Assembly (NCBI RefSeq): GCF_004319545.1
Contig: NZ_CP036313.1
Span: 1,375,501-1,439,500 of the forward strand
DNA from: Desulfobacter hydrogenophilus
GTDB taxonomy: Bacteria; Desulfobacterota; Desulfobacteria; Desulfobacterales; Desulfobacteraceae
DNA length: 64,000 nucleotides
Reading direction: 5' to 3'
The position numbers were made by a program, and so were the translations under genes. The notes beneath the pieces were generated by a model. The model was not told where the DNA came from. It saw only the letters and a list, made by a program, of their open reading frames with translations, and did not search any database. Shown here piece by piece: positions 18,239 through 27,507 of the stretch (its first letter is position 1; each line of letters begins with the position of its first letter).

Positions 18239-19855
18239 ATGCTCAAAGAGCTTGTTGTCAATTGTGCTCCCCATGAAACCCGGGTCGCCCTGCTGGAAGA
18301 CGGGACCATAGTCGAAGTCTTTAATGAACGCAGGGATGACACAAGTATTTCAGGAAATATATATAAAGGCAGGGTCCAGCGAGTACTGCCGGGTATGCAG
18401 GCGGCGTTCGTGGATATAGGATTTGACCAGGCTGCATTCCTCTATGTAGATGATGTACTGGATTCCGCCAGTCTTAAGCTGTGCAGACAGCTGGAACAGG
18501 ATGCAGATGCAGAAGAGCGGGATGATGATGAACTGACGGTTAATGAAATGGCGGTTAATGAAATGGCGGTTGATGAAATGGACGAAGAAACCGAGTCATG
18601 GAAAGCCCCAGCACCGGAATGCGCCATCCAAGGACTTCTTGTAGAGGGCCAGGAAATCCTGGTCCAGGTGGCAAAATCATCCATTGGATCCAAAGGCCCT
18701 CGAGTCACCACCCATATCTCCCTGGCCGGCAGGTATATGGTACTTATGCCTACGGTGGATCATATCGGCATTTCCAGGCGGATCACGGACGAGACCGAAC
18801 GAACCCGGCTGAAGGAGATGCTCAAAGAGCTGCGTAAAAATAATTTTGGCTATATTTTCAGAACCCAGGCCAAGGACATTGATGAAGTCACGTTGTCAAA
18901 AGAGATCGAATTTTTAAACAACACCTGGCAGGATATCCAGGAAAAAGACCGGACCACATCGGCCACAGCCCTGGTTTACAAAGATCTTAATGCCACCTTC
19001 CGGGCGGTCAGGGATCTTTTGGCCAATGAAGCGGACAAACTGATCATTGACTCAAAAAAAGAATATGAAAGCGTCCAGAATTTTCTAAAAAAACTGATGC
19101 CCGATGTCAACCTTTCCGTTGAGCTGTACCAGGGCAAAGAGCCCATTTTTGACGCGTACAATATTGAAGGGGACATCACCCGGGCACTGAACAAGAAAGT
19201 CTGGCTCAAATCAGGCGGGTATATTATTATTGAACAGACCGAAGCGTTAGTGGCCATTGACGTAAACACGGGACGGTATGTGGGCAAACGCAACTTTGAT
19301 GAAACCATTCTGAAAACCAACCTGGAAGCGGTCAAGGAGATTGCCTACCAGGTACGGCTGCGTAATATCGGCGGTATCATTATCATTGACTTCATTGACA
19401 TGCGTAAGACCGCCCACAAGGACAAGGTTATGGCCCAGATGCACGAAGCCATGAAAAAGGATAAAAGCCAAACAAATATTCTTCCCCTCACGGAACTTGG
19501 CCTGGTTCAGATGACGCGCAAGCGCACCCGGCGCAATCTGACCCGAACCCTTTGTGAGCCTTGTTTTTACTGTAATGGAACCGGTTACCTGCTATCGGGC
19601 AAATCCATTTGCTACAAAATTTACAAGGACCTGGCCGCCGAAGCCAGGGACATGATGGGCAACAGGTTTACGGTAAAAGTACATCCGGAAATTGCCCAGC
19701 TTTTCCACGGCAGTGAAAATCATCTGCTGGTTTCCCTGGAATCAAAATTTGCAAAACCCATTTCCATTTACCCGGAACCCCATTACCATATTGAGGAATA
19801 CCACATATTTGAATCCCTTTCTCCGAAACCTTCAAAAGGGGAAAATCAGCCATAG
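18239..19855 (+). CDS. rng: Ribonuclease G / Rne-Rng family endoribonuclease
   Basis: Endonuclease for rRNA maturation and mRNA turnover, 538 residues. The S1 domain (residues about 38-130: GRVQRVLPGMQAAFVDIGF) is interrupted near residues 84-122 by an acidic insertion containing three tandem VNEMA-type pentads. The catalytic DNase-I-like domain carries AIDVNTGRYVG (near 342) and IIIIDFIDM (near 381), which hold the metal-binding aspartates. The zinc-link pair lies in CEPCFYCNGTG (near 440). The long C-terminal scaffold of RNase E is absent. ATG at 18239 is preceded by AAGGATTTG. Confidence 0.9.
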   Translation: MLKELVVNCAPHETRVALLEDGTIVEVFNERRDDTSISGNIYKGRVQRVLPGMQAAFVDIGFDQAAFLYVDDVLDSASLKLCRQLEQDADAEERDDDELTVNEMAVNEMAVDEMDEETESWKAPAPECAIQGLLVEGQEILVQVAKSSIGSKGPRVTTHISLAGRYMVLMPTVDHIGISRRITDETERTRLKEMLKELRKNNFGYIFRTQAKDIDEVTLSKEIEFLNNTWQDIQEKDRTTSATALVYKDLNATFRAVRDLLANEADKLIIDSKKEYESVQNFLKKLMPDVNLSVELYQGKEPIFDAYNIEGDITRALNKKVWLKSGGYIIIEQTEALVAIDVNTGRYVGKRNFDETILKTNLEAVKEIAYQVRLRNIGGIIIIDFIDMRKTAHKDKVMAQMHEAMKKDKSQTNILPLTELGLVQMTRKRTRRNLTRTLCEPCFYCNGTGYLLSGKSICYKIYKDLAAEARDMMGNRFTVKVHPEIAQLFHGSENHLLVSLESKFAKPISIYPEPHYHIEEYHIFESLSPKPSKGENQP

Positions 19856-19862
19856 GAACTGT

Positions 19863-20028
19863 TTAGGCCCAAGTTCAAAATAAAACCTTCCATATGGTTT
19901 GCTTTTTCATGCGTCTTCTTCGTTGTGTCAATGGGTACATATATTTAATATGCTCCCATTGCCACGCCTTGAATACGAACGAAAATTTTAAACCATATTT
20001 TGGAATGTTTTATTCCGATCACGGGCCT
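19863..20028. repeat. MITE-like 166-bp palindromic repeat, copy 1
   Basis: Begins TTAGGCCCAAGTTC and ends at GGGCCT. The terminal arms are imperfect inverted repeats of about 38 bp (AATAAAACCTTCC against GGAATGTTTTATT). The centre is a near-perfect palindrome, CAATGGG...CCCATTG around ATATATTTAATAT. A second copy at 39090-39255 has exactly the same length and only four substitutions. It occupies most of the 330-bp gap between rng and rpmH and has no coding potential. Confidence 0.8.
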
Positions 20029-20091
20029 TAAACGCGCCAGCCCTATTCTTCTATTTTATAAAATTTTATGTAATGTTGGGGTTCAGTTTGA

Positions 20092-20120
20092 TTGACATTA
20101 ATAAATATATGGATTAGTAT
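20092..20120 (+). promoter_or_regulatory. Sigma-70-type promoter of rpmH operon
   Basis: TTGACA at 20092-20097, a 17-bp spacer, then TAGTAT at 20115-20120. The -35 box is perfect and the -10 box has 5 of 6 consensus bases. It sits about 65 bases before the rpmH start and just downstream of the palindromic repeat. Confidence 0.75.
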
Positions 20121-20185
20121 TCCATGTTTATTGCAGTTTATGCAACTGATATATTGACAATATAATAACAAGGAACGAGGATTTT

Positions 20186-20323
20186 ATGAAACGCACTTAT
20201 CAGCCAAGCAACCGGAAAAGAACCAGAAAACACGGATTCCTGAAAAGAATGTCCACCCCAGGCGGTAAACGTATTATTAATGCCAGGCGGGCTAAGGGAA
20301 GAAAAAGACTGACCACGATTTAA
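20186..20323 (+). CDS. rpmH: 50S ribosomal protein L34
   Basis: A 45-residue, very basic protein starting [18 protein letters not shown] and containing the L34 segment [17 protein letters not shown]. It is shorter than most gene-finder cut-offs but unmistakable. AAGGAACGAGG provides the ribosome site. It leads the rpmH-rnpA-yidD-yidC-jag-mnmE run conserved near many bacterial origins; dnaA is not on its left here. Confidence 0.97.
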   Translation: MKRTYQPSNRKRTRKHGFLKRMSTPGGKRIINARRAKGRKRLTTI

Positions 20324-20339
20324 ATCTTTCAGGGGTGTA

Positions 20340-20687
20340 TTGAGTAACTTTTCTTTACCCAAAGATGTACGGCTCCGGAAACGGGCCGAATTTTTAAAGC
20401 TTTCACGACATGGTAGAAAGATACGAACCAGTTATTTTATAGCTGCTGTTTCCAAGGGAACAGAAAAAAACAATCGAATTGGAATTACCGTATCTAAAAA
20501 AGTGGGGAATGCAGTCGCGCGCAACAGAATAAAAAGGCTTGTAAGAGAGTATTTCAGACACAGGAAAAATTTTGTATCCGGAACAAACGACATCAGTATA
20601 ATTGCAAGAAAAGGTCTGACAGCACTGTCCAATAAACAAATTTATGAAAAGCTTAATAAACTTTTTGAGAAAATTGCATTGGCATAA
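20340..20687 (+). CDS. rnpA: Ribonuclease P protein component
   Basis: The protein subunit of RNase P, 115 residues, which helps the catalytic RNA trim tRNA 5' ends. The start is TTG, with AGGGGTG just before it. Early aromatic residues, RLRKRAEFLKLS, and the RNR-type basic helix (NAVARNRIKRLVREYFR, about residues 59-75) are the family signature. It lies 16 bases after rpmH and ends directly against yidD. Confidence 0.93.
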   Translation: MSNFSLPKDVRLRKRAEFLKLSRHGRKIRTSYFIAAVSKGTEKNNRIGITVSKKVGNAVARNRIKRLVREYFRHRKNFVSGTNDISIIARKGLTALSNKQIYEKLNKLFEKIALA

Positions 20688-20900
20688 ATGATCAGGCAAC
20701 TGTTATCCATATTGATCAGGTTCTATCAGATTTTTATATCGCCGCTCCTTGGCACCCATTGCAGATATGAGCCATCGTGTTCGCACTATGCCCTGGAAGC
20801 GATTCAAAAATATGGCAGCATAAAAGGCAGCATTCTTGCAATAAAAAGAATATTACGCTGCCACCCGTTCCGACCTGGCGGTTATGATCCGGTTCCTTAA
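20688..20900 (+). CDS. yidD: Membrane protein insertion efficiency factor YidD
   Basis: A 70-residue protein with the diagnostic pattern [29 protein letters not shown] and [13 protein letters not shown]. It is an amphipathic, membrane-associated helper of YidC-dependent insertion. The ATG follows the rnpA stop with no gap, so translation is coupled. Confidence 0.93.
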   Translation: MIRQLLSILIRFYQIFISPLLGTHCRYEPSCSHYALEAIQKYGSIKGSILAIKRILRCHPFRPGGYDPVP

Positions 20901-20989
20901 ACCAGCTTTAAAAAACAATCTGTTAAGCGTCACCTGCCTTCCTCTTTCTTTACAGTTTTAAGACAACCCCCTTGTTTTTAGGAGAGAAG

Positions 20990-22663
20990 ATGGATGAGCA
21001 AAAACGATTATTTTTAGCTGTGGTGCTGTCAATTGCAGTCCTTTTGGGCTATCAGTTCTTTTTCGCACCCGCACCCCAGCCTGATAATCAAAACCAGAAC
21101 GCCCCGTCACAGACGATGGATTCGTCTGAATCCGATTCCGCCAAGGTCTCGGACTTCACCCCCAAGACAGTACCCGCAACTGCCCCGGCAGCCCAAACCG
21201 ACTTACGGGACTTTCGTACTATCACGCTGTCCACCCCCTACTACACCATTGCCGTCAGTGAATATAAAGCTGCGGTAACAAGCCTGACCCTCAATGATTA
21301 CAGGGAAACCAATGATGAAGGGTCTCCTGCAAAACAGCTGGTGACTGAGGAGCTAGCCGATATTACCGGAGGTATCTTTTCCATTGATACCGCCAAGGGA
21401 GGTATCAGGGGACTGGGCGATGCTGTTTTCTCATCCGATGCGAGCAGCACGAATCTTTCCCTGAACCAAGGGGAAAAAAGCATTACATTTTTCTGGACTA
21501 ACCCGGACGGCATTACCGTAAAAAAAGTACTGACCTTCAGGGCGGACTCCTACCTTATCCATTGCGACATCATTGTTCAAAATGGCTCGGGCATGCCGGT
21601 CAATGACGGCATCAGCATTTGCGTTCCCGGTTATTTCAATGAAGATGTAAAGAAACGCTCCCGGTTCGCATATGAAGGGCCGGTGGCCTACCTTGACAAC
21701 AAATTCACCACCATCAAACCCAAGGACATTGAAGACAAGGACACCTATTCGGGAATTGTGGGTTGGGTCGGGTACACCAGCCGTTATTTCCTGACGGCGG
21801 TATTGCCGGATACCCCGGAGGACGCCACCGTGAAGCTCACCTTTGCCAATGACGTTGTCACCAACCGGCTGGTTACCCAGATGCCCAGACTGGATCCGGA
21901 AAAACAAAACCAACAGTCCTTTACCCTGTATATGGGCCCCAAAAGCCATAAAATTTTAAGCCAGTACGACAACCTTTTGAAAAAATCCGTTAATTTCGGT
22001 TTTTTTGATATCATAGCCAAGCCGCTGCTCATTGCCATGAACTTTATCCATGACATTATCCCCAACTACGGCGTGGCCATCATTCTTCTGACCATTCTCA
22101 TCAAACTGATATTCTGGCCCCTGGGCACCAAAAGCTACAAGTCCATGAATGAGATGAAAAAAGTACAGCCTTTGATGATGGAGATCCGGGAAAAGTACAA
22201 AAATGACAAACAGCGCATGAATCAGGAAACCATGGCATTGTACAAAACATACAAGGTCAACCCGGCTTCGGGGTGCCTGCCGCTGCTGGTGCAGATGCCC
22301 ATTTTTTTTGCCCTGTACCGCATGCTCTACATGGCCATTGAGCTGCGCCACGCGCCATTTGTGGGATGGATTCAGGATCTGTCCGGACCGGACCGCCTGT
22401 TTCACTTTAATTTTGCCATCCCGTTTATGGACGCCCCTTACGGTATCCCTGTGCTGACACTTTTCATGGGTGCATCGTTCCTGCTCCAGCAGAAAATGAC
22501 ACCCACGGCCGGAGACCCCATGCAGGCAAAGATGATGATGCTTATGCCCATATTCATGACCGTTCTGTTTATCAACTTTCCGGCAGGGCTGGTTCTGTAC
22601 ATGTTTGTCAACAACATCATCTCAATGGGCCAGCAGTATTACACACAAAAGATATTAGCCTAA
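20990..22663 (+). CDS. yidC: Membrane protein insertase YidC
   Basis: Inserts proteins into the inner membrane alone or with SecYEG; 557 residues from the chosen start, the Gram-negative long form. One N-terminal span (RLFLAVVLSIAVLLGYQFFF) precedes a linker rich in Pro, Ser and Thr and a periplasmic beta domain to about residue 330. The conserved hydrophobic core follows (from YGVAIILLTILIKLIFWPLG, with the conserved arginine region and QMPIFFALYRM). I placed the start at 20990, where AGGAGAG precedes MDEQKR; a TTG at 20972 is open in frame but lacks a ribosome site. Confidence 0.95.
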   Translation: MDEQKRLFLAVVLSIAVLLGYQFFFAPAPQPDNQNQNAPSQTMDSSESDSAKVSDFTPKTVPATAPAAQTDLRDFRTITLSTPYYTIAVSEYKAAVTSLTLNDYRETNDEGSPAKQLVTEELADITGGIFSIDTAKGGIRGLGDAVFSSDASSTNLSLNQGEKSITFFWTNPDGITVKKVLTFRADSYLIHCDIIVQNGSGMPVNDGISICVPGYFNEDVKKRSRFAYEGPVAYLDNKFTTIKPKDIEDKDTYSGIVGWVGYTSRYFLTAVLPDTPEDATVKLTFANDVVTNRLVTQMPRLDPEKQNQQSFTLYMGPKSHKILSQYDNLLKKSVNFGFFDIIAKPLLIAMNFIHDIIPNYGVAIILLTILIKLIFWPLGTKSYKSMNEMKKVQPLMMEIREKYKNDKQRMNQETMALYKTYKVNPASGCLPLLVQMPIFFALYRMLYMAIELRHAPFVGWIQDLSGPDRLFHFNFAIPFMDAPYGIPVLTLFMGASFLLQQKMTPTAGDPMQAKMMMLMPIFMTVLFINFPAGLVLYMFVNNIISMGQQYYTQKILA

Positions 22664-22672
22664 GGAGGACGC

Positions 22673-23641
22673 ATGAACCAACCTCTTGAATTTACCGGAA
22701 AGAATGTCAACTCCGCCATTGAGGCGGCCTGTAGACAACTTAATATCCCCCAAAAAGAATTAAAATACAATGTAATCTCATCTGGAACAACCGGCATTTT
22801 CGGTATTGTCGGTCGTAAAGATGCCCGGATCCGGGTGACGGTTCCGGGCAATAAAACACAGCAATCCAAGGAAGACAAAGAAGGCATCCTATCCATTGTG
22901 GATGAAGCCTTTGGGCAGAACAAACCCACGCCGGAACCCAAAAAGGTCGTGCCAGAACCCAAAAAGCCGGAACCAAAACCAAAGCCGATACAAGAAAAAG
23001 AACCCAAAGAGGTGCCGGACAGCCCGGATAAAAAACTTCAGAAGCCGGAAAACGAACCCAAACCTGAAGCGGAAGATACCGGCCGGTGGGATGCCCACCC
23101 GGCACCCAGGTCTGAAAGGCCAAACAAAGAAGAATTGCCGCCGGAACCGGTTTCCCAGGCATCCATTGACTTAGGCATTGAAGCGGTACAAAAAATGGCA
23201 GACCTGATCACCGAAGACGCCCATGTTGAAGCCATCACCGAAGAGAACAAACTTACCCTGCAAATCAATGGCGGAAATACCGGCATTCTGATCGGCCGCA
23301 AGGGTCAGACCCTGGACGCCATGCAGTTTCTTACGGATAAAATCATCAATCGCCAGAGCGAATCCCGGGTCAGGGTCAAAGTTGATATTGAAGGCTATAT
23401 GGAGACCCGGAAGGCGAATTTAAAGCACCTGGCCCTGAAAATGGCGGAAAAAGCCAAAAAAACCGGACGGCCTGCCACCATTAACCAAATGAGTGCCCAA
23501 GACCGCCGTATTGTTCATCTTGCCCTAAAGGACGATGCCCAGGTTCGCACCCAGAGCATGGGAGACGGCTATTACAGACGTCTGGTTATTTTCCCCAAAA
23601 AACGCAACTCCTACAAGGGAAAAAAGCGGTTCAAAAAATAA
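22673..23641 (+). CDS. jag: Jag/KhpB-type RNA-binding protein
   Basis: A 322-residue RNA-binding protein with three parts. The Jag-N domain spans residues 1-55 (LEFTGKNVNSAIEAACRQL). A long Pro/Glu/Lys linker runs from about 80 to 155. A KH domain holds the GxxG loop in LIGRKGQTLDAMQ near residue 207, and a C-terminal R3H domain carries DRRIVHLALKDD. The linker is rich in EPKKPEP-type repeats and probably disordered. It sits between yidC and mnmE as in many bacteria, and the mnmE ATG follows its stop immediately. Confidence 0.92.
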   Translation: MNQPLEFTGKNVNSAIEAACRQLNIPQKELKYNVISSGTTGIFGIVGRKDARIRVTVPGNKTQQSKEDKEGILSIVDEAFGQNKPTPEPKKVVPEPKKPEPKPKPIQEKEPKEVPDSPDKKLQKPENEPKPEAEDTGRWDAHPAPRSERPNKEELPPEPVSQASIDLGIEAVQKMADLITEDAHVEAITEENKLTLQINGGNTGILIGRKGQTLDAMQFLTDKIINRQSESRVRVKVDIEGYMETRKANLKHLALKMAEKAKKTGRPATINQMSAQDRRIVHLALKDDAQVRTQSMGDGYYRRLVIFPKKRNSYKGKKRFKK

Positions 23642-25018
23642 ATGACAGATACAATTGCCGCAATAGCCACCCCGTTTGGAAGCGGCGGCATCGGTGTCAT
23701 CCGGATTTCAGGACAACAATCCTTTGATCTGGCAGCCAAAATTTTTTCAAAGACACCGGCCGAAGGGGAAAAAAGGGCACCGCAATTTATTTCCCACAGG
23801 GTAAGCCACGGCTTTATCTGTGACGGAGACACCACGGTTGACGAAGTGCTTGTCATCCCCATGAAAGCGCCACGTTCCTATACAGCCGAGGATGTTGTGG
23901 AGATCCAGGCTCACTCGGGTACCATTGTTCTTCGCCGTATTTTAGACTTGCTGTTCAGCCTTGGCGCGCGCCCGGCAGAACCTGGAGAATTTACCCGGCG
24001 AGCTTTTTTAAACGGCCGTATCGACCTGACCCAGGCCGAAGCCGTGGCAGATATCATCAATGCGCGGTCGGACTCATCCTTGAAATTTGCGGCCTCCCAG
24101 AACCTTGGCATGCTTGGTCAAAGTATCCAGGACATGATCTCTGTCTTAACCCAGTTTCATGCCCGGCTTGAGGCGGCCATTGATTTTCCCGATGATGCAG
24201 GAGCATTTTCCTACACCAGCCAGGATAAAACCAAACTTCAATCCGTTGCAGACAAAATTGGGGACCTTATCCAGCAGCACAAAGATGCCTGTTTTTTAAA
24301 AACCGGCATACGTCTGGCCATCTGCGGGGAGCCGAATGTTGGAAAGTCCAGCATCATGAATAGTATTCTGGAAAAGGAAAAGTCCATTATCACGGCCATC
24401 CCAGGCACTACCCGGGACCCCATTGAAGACAGCCTGACCATTGAGGGAATTCCCTTTGTCATTGTTGATACGGCCGGCATCCACCAGACAGACGACCTTG
24501 TGGAAATCATCGGCATTGAAAAAGCCAGGGATCAGATAGACGCGGCTGATATTATCCTGTATGTGATTGAACCGGGAAAACCATTTCCCCAAAAAACGAC
24601 ATCAACCATCCTTCCGGAAAATAAGCCGGTCATTTTTGCCATCAATAAAATGGACCTGGCTGATGAACTTGATCTGCCCCAGCTGCCTGGGAAATATGCC
24701 GATCCAAGCCCCGTGAAAATCTCGGCACTCACCGGAAAAGGTATAAACACCCTTAGAACAAGGCTTCTGGAAACCTGTATCGGTAACCTTGAGATTGGGG
24801 ATGATGCTGTTATCCCCAATCTTCGGCATAAAAACGCTCTTGTCCAGGCCCTTGGGCATATGATAACGATGATGGAAGGGCTTGAAAACGGTCAGGAGGA
24901 AGAGACCCTGGCACTGGATGTTAAACATTGTATTAACCATCTTGGGACAATTACCGGAGACACTGCGCCTCCGGATATCCTTGATGCTGTTTTTAATAAT
25001 TTCTGCATTGGGAAGTAA
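23642..25018 (+). CDS. mnmE: tRNA modification GTPase MnmE
   Basis: GTPase that, with MnmG, adds the 5-carboxymethylaminomethyl group at wobble uridine 34. The 458 residues are normal length. The N-terminal folate-binding domain begins TDTIAAIATPFGSGGIGVIR. The G domain has GEPNVGKSSIMNSI (near 229), the switch region IPGTTRDPIE, DTAG, and NKMD. The protein ends in the family's FCIGK, whose cysteine is catalytic. Its start codon directly follows the jag stop. Confidence 0.97.
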   Translation: MTDTIAAIATPFGSGGIGVIRISGQQSFDLAAKIFSKTPAEGEKRAPQFISHRVSHGFICDGDTTVDEVLVIPMKAPRSYTAEDVVEIQAHSGTIVLRRILDLLFSLGARPAEPGEFTRRAFLNGRIDLTQAEAVADIINARSDSSLKFAASQNLGMLGQSIQDMISVLTQFHARLEAAIDFPDDAGAFSYTSQDKTKLQSVADKIGDLIQQHKDACFLKTGIRLAICGEPNVGKSSIMNSILEKEKSIITAIPGTTRDPIEDSLTIEGIPFVIVDTAGIHQTDDLVEIIGIEKARDQIDAADIILYVIEPGKPFPQKTTSTILPENKPVIFAINKMDLADELDLPQLPGKYADPSPVKISALTGKGINTLRTRLLETCIGNLEIGDDAVIPNLRHKNALVQALGHMITMMEGLENGQEEETLALDVKHCINHLGTITGDTAPPDILDAVFNNFCIGK

Positions 25019-25029
25019 AGGTATTACCC

Positions 25030-25680
25030 ATGAACTTAGATAAACATTTTGTAAAATATGAAGCGCTTGTCAGCATGGTGGACCAGGTCTTTGACCGAGT
25101 TAAAAAGGAGTTCCCCAAAGAGGTCTTCTGCCGGGAGAAATGCTCGGATTGCTGTTATGCTATCTTTGATCTGACCCTGATCGAGGCGCTGTATCTGAAC
25201 CACAAATTTAACGAAAATTTTTCAGGCAATGAAAAAGCCGATCTCATTAGCATTGCCGATAAAACAGACCGGGTTTTGGCCAGAATGAAACGGGATGCCT
25301 ACAAAAAAGTAAAAGCCGGGGCTGACCAGCTTGAAATTGTGGGAAGAATGTCCCAGGAACGGGTCCGGTGTCCCCTGCTGGGTGAAAACAATTTATGCTT
25401 GATGTACGAGCACCGTCCCATTACCTGCAGGGTATACGGAATACCCACTTCCACGGCAGGGGCCTCCCACATCTGTGGCCGGACCAACTTTGTCCAGGGT
25501 AAGGCCTATCCCACCCTGAACATGGACAAAATATACACCCAACTCCAGCTTTTGTCTGCGGAACTGGTAAAAGACATTAACTCGACCAACATCCGGATGC
25601 ATGAATTGCTTATCCCTGTATCCATGGCGATGGTCACCTTGTTTAACGATGAATTTCTTGGAGTAAAAAAAGATGGGTGA
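25030..25680 (+). CDS. YkgJ-family cysteine-cluster protein
   Basis: A 216-residue protein with the CxxxCSDCCYAIFDLT motif (near 35-45) and a later CPLLGENNLCLMYEHRPITCRVYG (near 116-139). This is the YkgJ/UPF0153 pattern thought to bind a metal or iron-sulfur centre. The function is unknown. It is 11 bases after mnmE and overlaps the next small gene by 8 bases, so it belongs to the same transcript. Confidence 0.8.
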   Translation: MNLDKHFVKYEALVSMVDQVFDRVKKEFPKEVFCREKCSDCCYAIFDLTLIEALYLNHKFNENFSGNEKADLISIADKTDRVLARMKRDAYKKVKAGADQLEIVGRMSQERVRCPLLGENNLCLMYEHRPITCRVYGIPTSTAGASHICGRTNFVQGKAYPTLNMDKIYTQLQLLSAELVKDINSTNIRMHELLIPVSMAMVTLFNDEFLGVKKDG

Positions 25681-26032
25681 AACACACTTCTCCCCTGAGG
25701 AAATAGAAGAAAGAAAAAAGGCCATTTTCGATGCCATGGGAAAACGGGGCCAGAAACAAATTATGAAAACGGGATATGATATATGGGATCCGTTCCAGGA
25801 ACCCAAAGATCCCATTGACATCCGAAAGGATAAAACCAAACGAACCTCCCAGGAGCTGATCCGGGAATTTCTCACAGCCATTGATGCGGATGAATATTCC
25901 AACAGCTACGCCCAGGGCGCCCTTGAAATGTGTCTTGGCATCATAAATGACGAAGAAAAAATCAAAGGCATGTTTGATTTTGCCCAATGGTATACACAAC
26001 TGCTTAAAAAAGAGGGACATGATTCCCTTTGA
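25673..26032 (+). CDS. Conserved-looking small acidic/basic protein, unknown
   Basis: A 119-residue soluble protein with no recognised motif. The N-terminal 25 residues are a charged helix (SPEEIEERKKAIFDAMGKRG). GYDIWDPFQEPKDPIDIRKDK and the C-terminal helix EEKIKGMFDFAQWYTQLLK are the most distinctive parts. It overlaps the cysteine-cluster gene (8 bp) and the PrmA-like gene (14 bp), which supports it as a real, coupled gene. It may be a lineage-specific partner of one of them. Confidence 0.7.
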   Translation: MGETHFSPEEIEERKKAIFDAMGKRGQKQIMKTGYDIWDPFQEPKDPIDIRKDKTKRTSQELIREFLTAIDADEYSNSYAQGALEMCLGIINDEEKIKGMFDFAQWYTQLLKKEGHDSL

Positions 26033-26831
26033 CCGAAACCGAGCCCTGGATATTCTTCATAATACCGAGGTACACCTGACCGCCAGGGCTTATATTCGTG
26101 AAATCAGCCGGGAATTTTCCCTGACACCATTCCAGGCAAAAAAAGTGCTCACATCCCTTGTTCAGAGCCAGGATGTCGCCTATCAGGATCTGTATGGATC
26201 CACCTATGTCATGGAAGGCTTTTCAAAACCGGTCCGGATCACGAATCGGTTTTTTATTCTGCCCCCTGATATTGCAAGCATTGCTGGCTCCAATGACATA
26301 GATATCCGGATAAGCGTCGGCATCTCCTTTGGTACCGGCCACCACCCCACCACCCGGCTTTGCCTGGCCGCCCTGGACAATCTTTTTTTCTCAACAAGGC
26401 AGTCAGAGCATCTTCAAGGCGGCAAGGCCGGGGATATCGGCACGGGTTCCGGGGTGCTTGCCATAGCAGCCTGCCTTGCAGGCATCTCCCGGTGCATGGC
26501 CTGGGAAACAGACCCCAATGCGGTTAGCGAGGCCCAGCGGAATGTTGCAGCCAATGGCCTTAAAAACAGAATCAACGTTATCCACGACATCATGACGGTC
26601 CAGGATTTAAGACTTTCTCTTGTCATGGCCAACTTACGATTTCCCACTCTTAAGCAGATTGCACCGGACATTTGTTCAATCCTCGTACCCGGTGGAAACC
26701 TGATTCTTTCAGGGGTCAGGGCTTGGGAAATGGATAACCTGAAAACCCATTACAGCGCCATGGGATTTTCCATAGACTGGGAACGGGAAGAAAAGCAGTG
26801 GGGTGCCGTAACGCTGACAAAAAAGCCATAG
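26019..26831 (+). CDS. PrmA-like class I SAM-dependent methyltransferase
   Basis: A 270-residue protein related to ribosomal protein L11 methyltransferase. FGTGHHPTTRLCLAAL (near 108-123) and the SAM-binding loop GDIGTGSGVLAIAA (near 140) are the PrmA signature. LVMANLRFPTLKQIAPDICSIL and GGNLILSGVR match the later strands. The N-terminus (residues 1-95) looks winged-helix-like and differs from PrmA's substrate domain, so the target could be another protein. I chose the ATG at 26019; the frame is open further upstream, but only inside the preceding gene. Confidence 0.75.
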   Translation: MIPFDRNRALDILHNTEVHLTARAYIREISREFSLTPFQAKKVLTSLVQSQDVAYQDLYGSTYVMEGFSKPVRITNRFFILPPDIASIAGSNDIDIRISVGISFGTGHHPTTRLCLAALDNLFFSTRQSEHLQGGKAGDIGTGSGVLAIAACLAGISRCMAWETDPNAVSEAQRNVAANGLKNRINVIHDIMTVQDLRLSLVMANLRFPTLKQIAPDICSILVPGGNLILSGVRAWEMDNLKTHYSAMGFSIDWEREEKQWGAVTLTKKP

Positions 26832-26839
26832 GGGAACGT

Positions 26840-27457
26840 ATGCGACCTGCCATTCAAATTCTTGTAACCATACTTCTGGTTTTAAGCGTATCCCATGCCA
26901 GGTGTGATGTGTACAGCTGGATCGACGAAAACGGAATCCGGCACTTTTCCAATGTCAATTTACCTTATGGAAAAAAGGCGACACAAATCTCCGAAGCTGT
27001 CAGTGCCGCCATAGATCAATCCAATTTTAAGGTCACAAAAGTGTTTGACGGCGATACCGTGCAGGTTCAAGGACAGGATCTTGACTTTCGTATCCGCATG
27101 GTGGCCATTGACGCCCCGGAAACCGGTGGATCAAAAAAGAAGGGGCAACCCTATTCCCAAAAGGCAAAAAAGGTTTTACGGCAGCTTATTCAGGGGAAAA
27201 AAGTCCGGTTGAAACAATACGGAACCGGCGGGTACAACCGGATTCTGGCGGAGATTTTTTCCCAGGGCCGCAACATTAATCTGACCATGATCAGCCAGGG
27301 GCTTGCCGAAGTCTACCGGGGCAGATTACCTAAAAACCTTGATCCCGCCCCTTACACGAAAGCCCAGGCTGATGCCAGACGCAGGCGGGCAGGCATGTGG
27401 TCACAAGGCAAGGCTTATAAGAGTCCCAAAACATGGCGGAAAGAAAATCCCAGGTAG
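26840..27457 (+). CDS. Secreted thermonuclease-like (SNase) protein with DUF4124 domain
   Basis: A 205-residue exported nuclease. A signal peptide (residues 1-22, with ILVTILLVLSVSHARC) is followed by a DUF4124 motif, VYSWIDENGIRHFSN. The staphylococcal-nuclease fold has RIRMVAIDAPE as the catalytic strand and GQPYSQKAKKVLRQL as the next helix. The final AQADARRRRAGMWS is the usual SNase end. Such enzymes are predicted to cut DNA or RNA in the periplasm or outside; function is inferred. The ATG at 26840 gives the cleanest signal peptide. Confidence 0.85.
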   Translation: MRPAIQILVTILLVLSVSHARCDVYSWIDENGIRHFSNVNLPYGKKATQISEAVSAAIDQSNFKVTKVFDGDTVQVQGQDLDFRIRMVAIDAPETGGSKKKGQPYSQKAKKVLRQLIQGKKVRLKQYGTGGYNRILAEIFSQGRNINLTMISQGLAEVYRGRLPKNLDPAPYTKAQADARRRRAGMWSQGKAYKSPKTWRKENPR

Positions 27458-27507
27458 TGTTTGAACGGAAATTGTTCCTACTGCTTTTTATTGCCGGACA
27501 ATGAACT

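Noticed and set aside
19856..20185. Chromosome origin upstream of rpmH
   Set aside because: rpmH is often next to oriC, but here the gap is filled by the palindromic repeat, contains no DnaA boxes, and dnaA is absent on the left.
20750..20765. Sigma-54 promoter TTGGCACCCATTGC inside yidD
   Set aside because: The GG and GC elements are 8 bases apart instead of 10, and the site is inside a coding operon.
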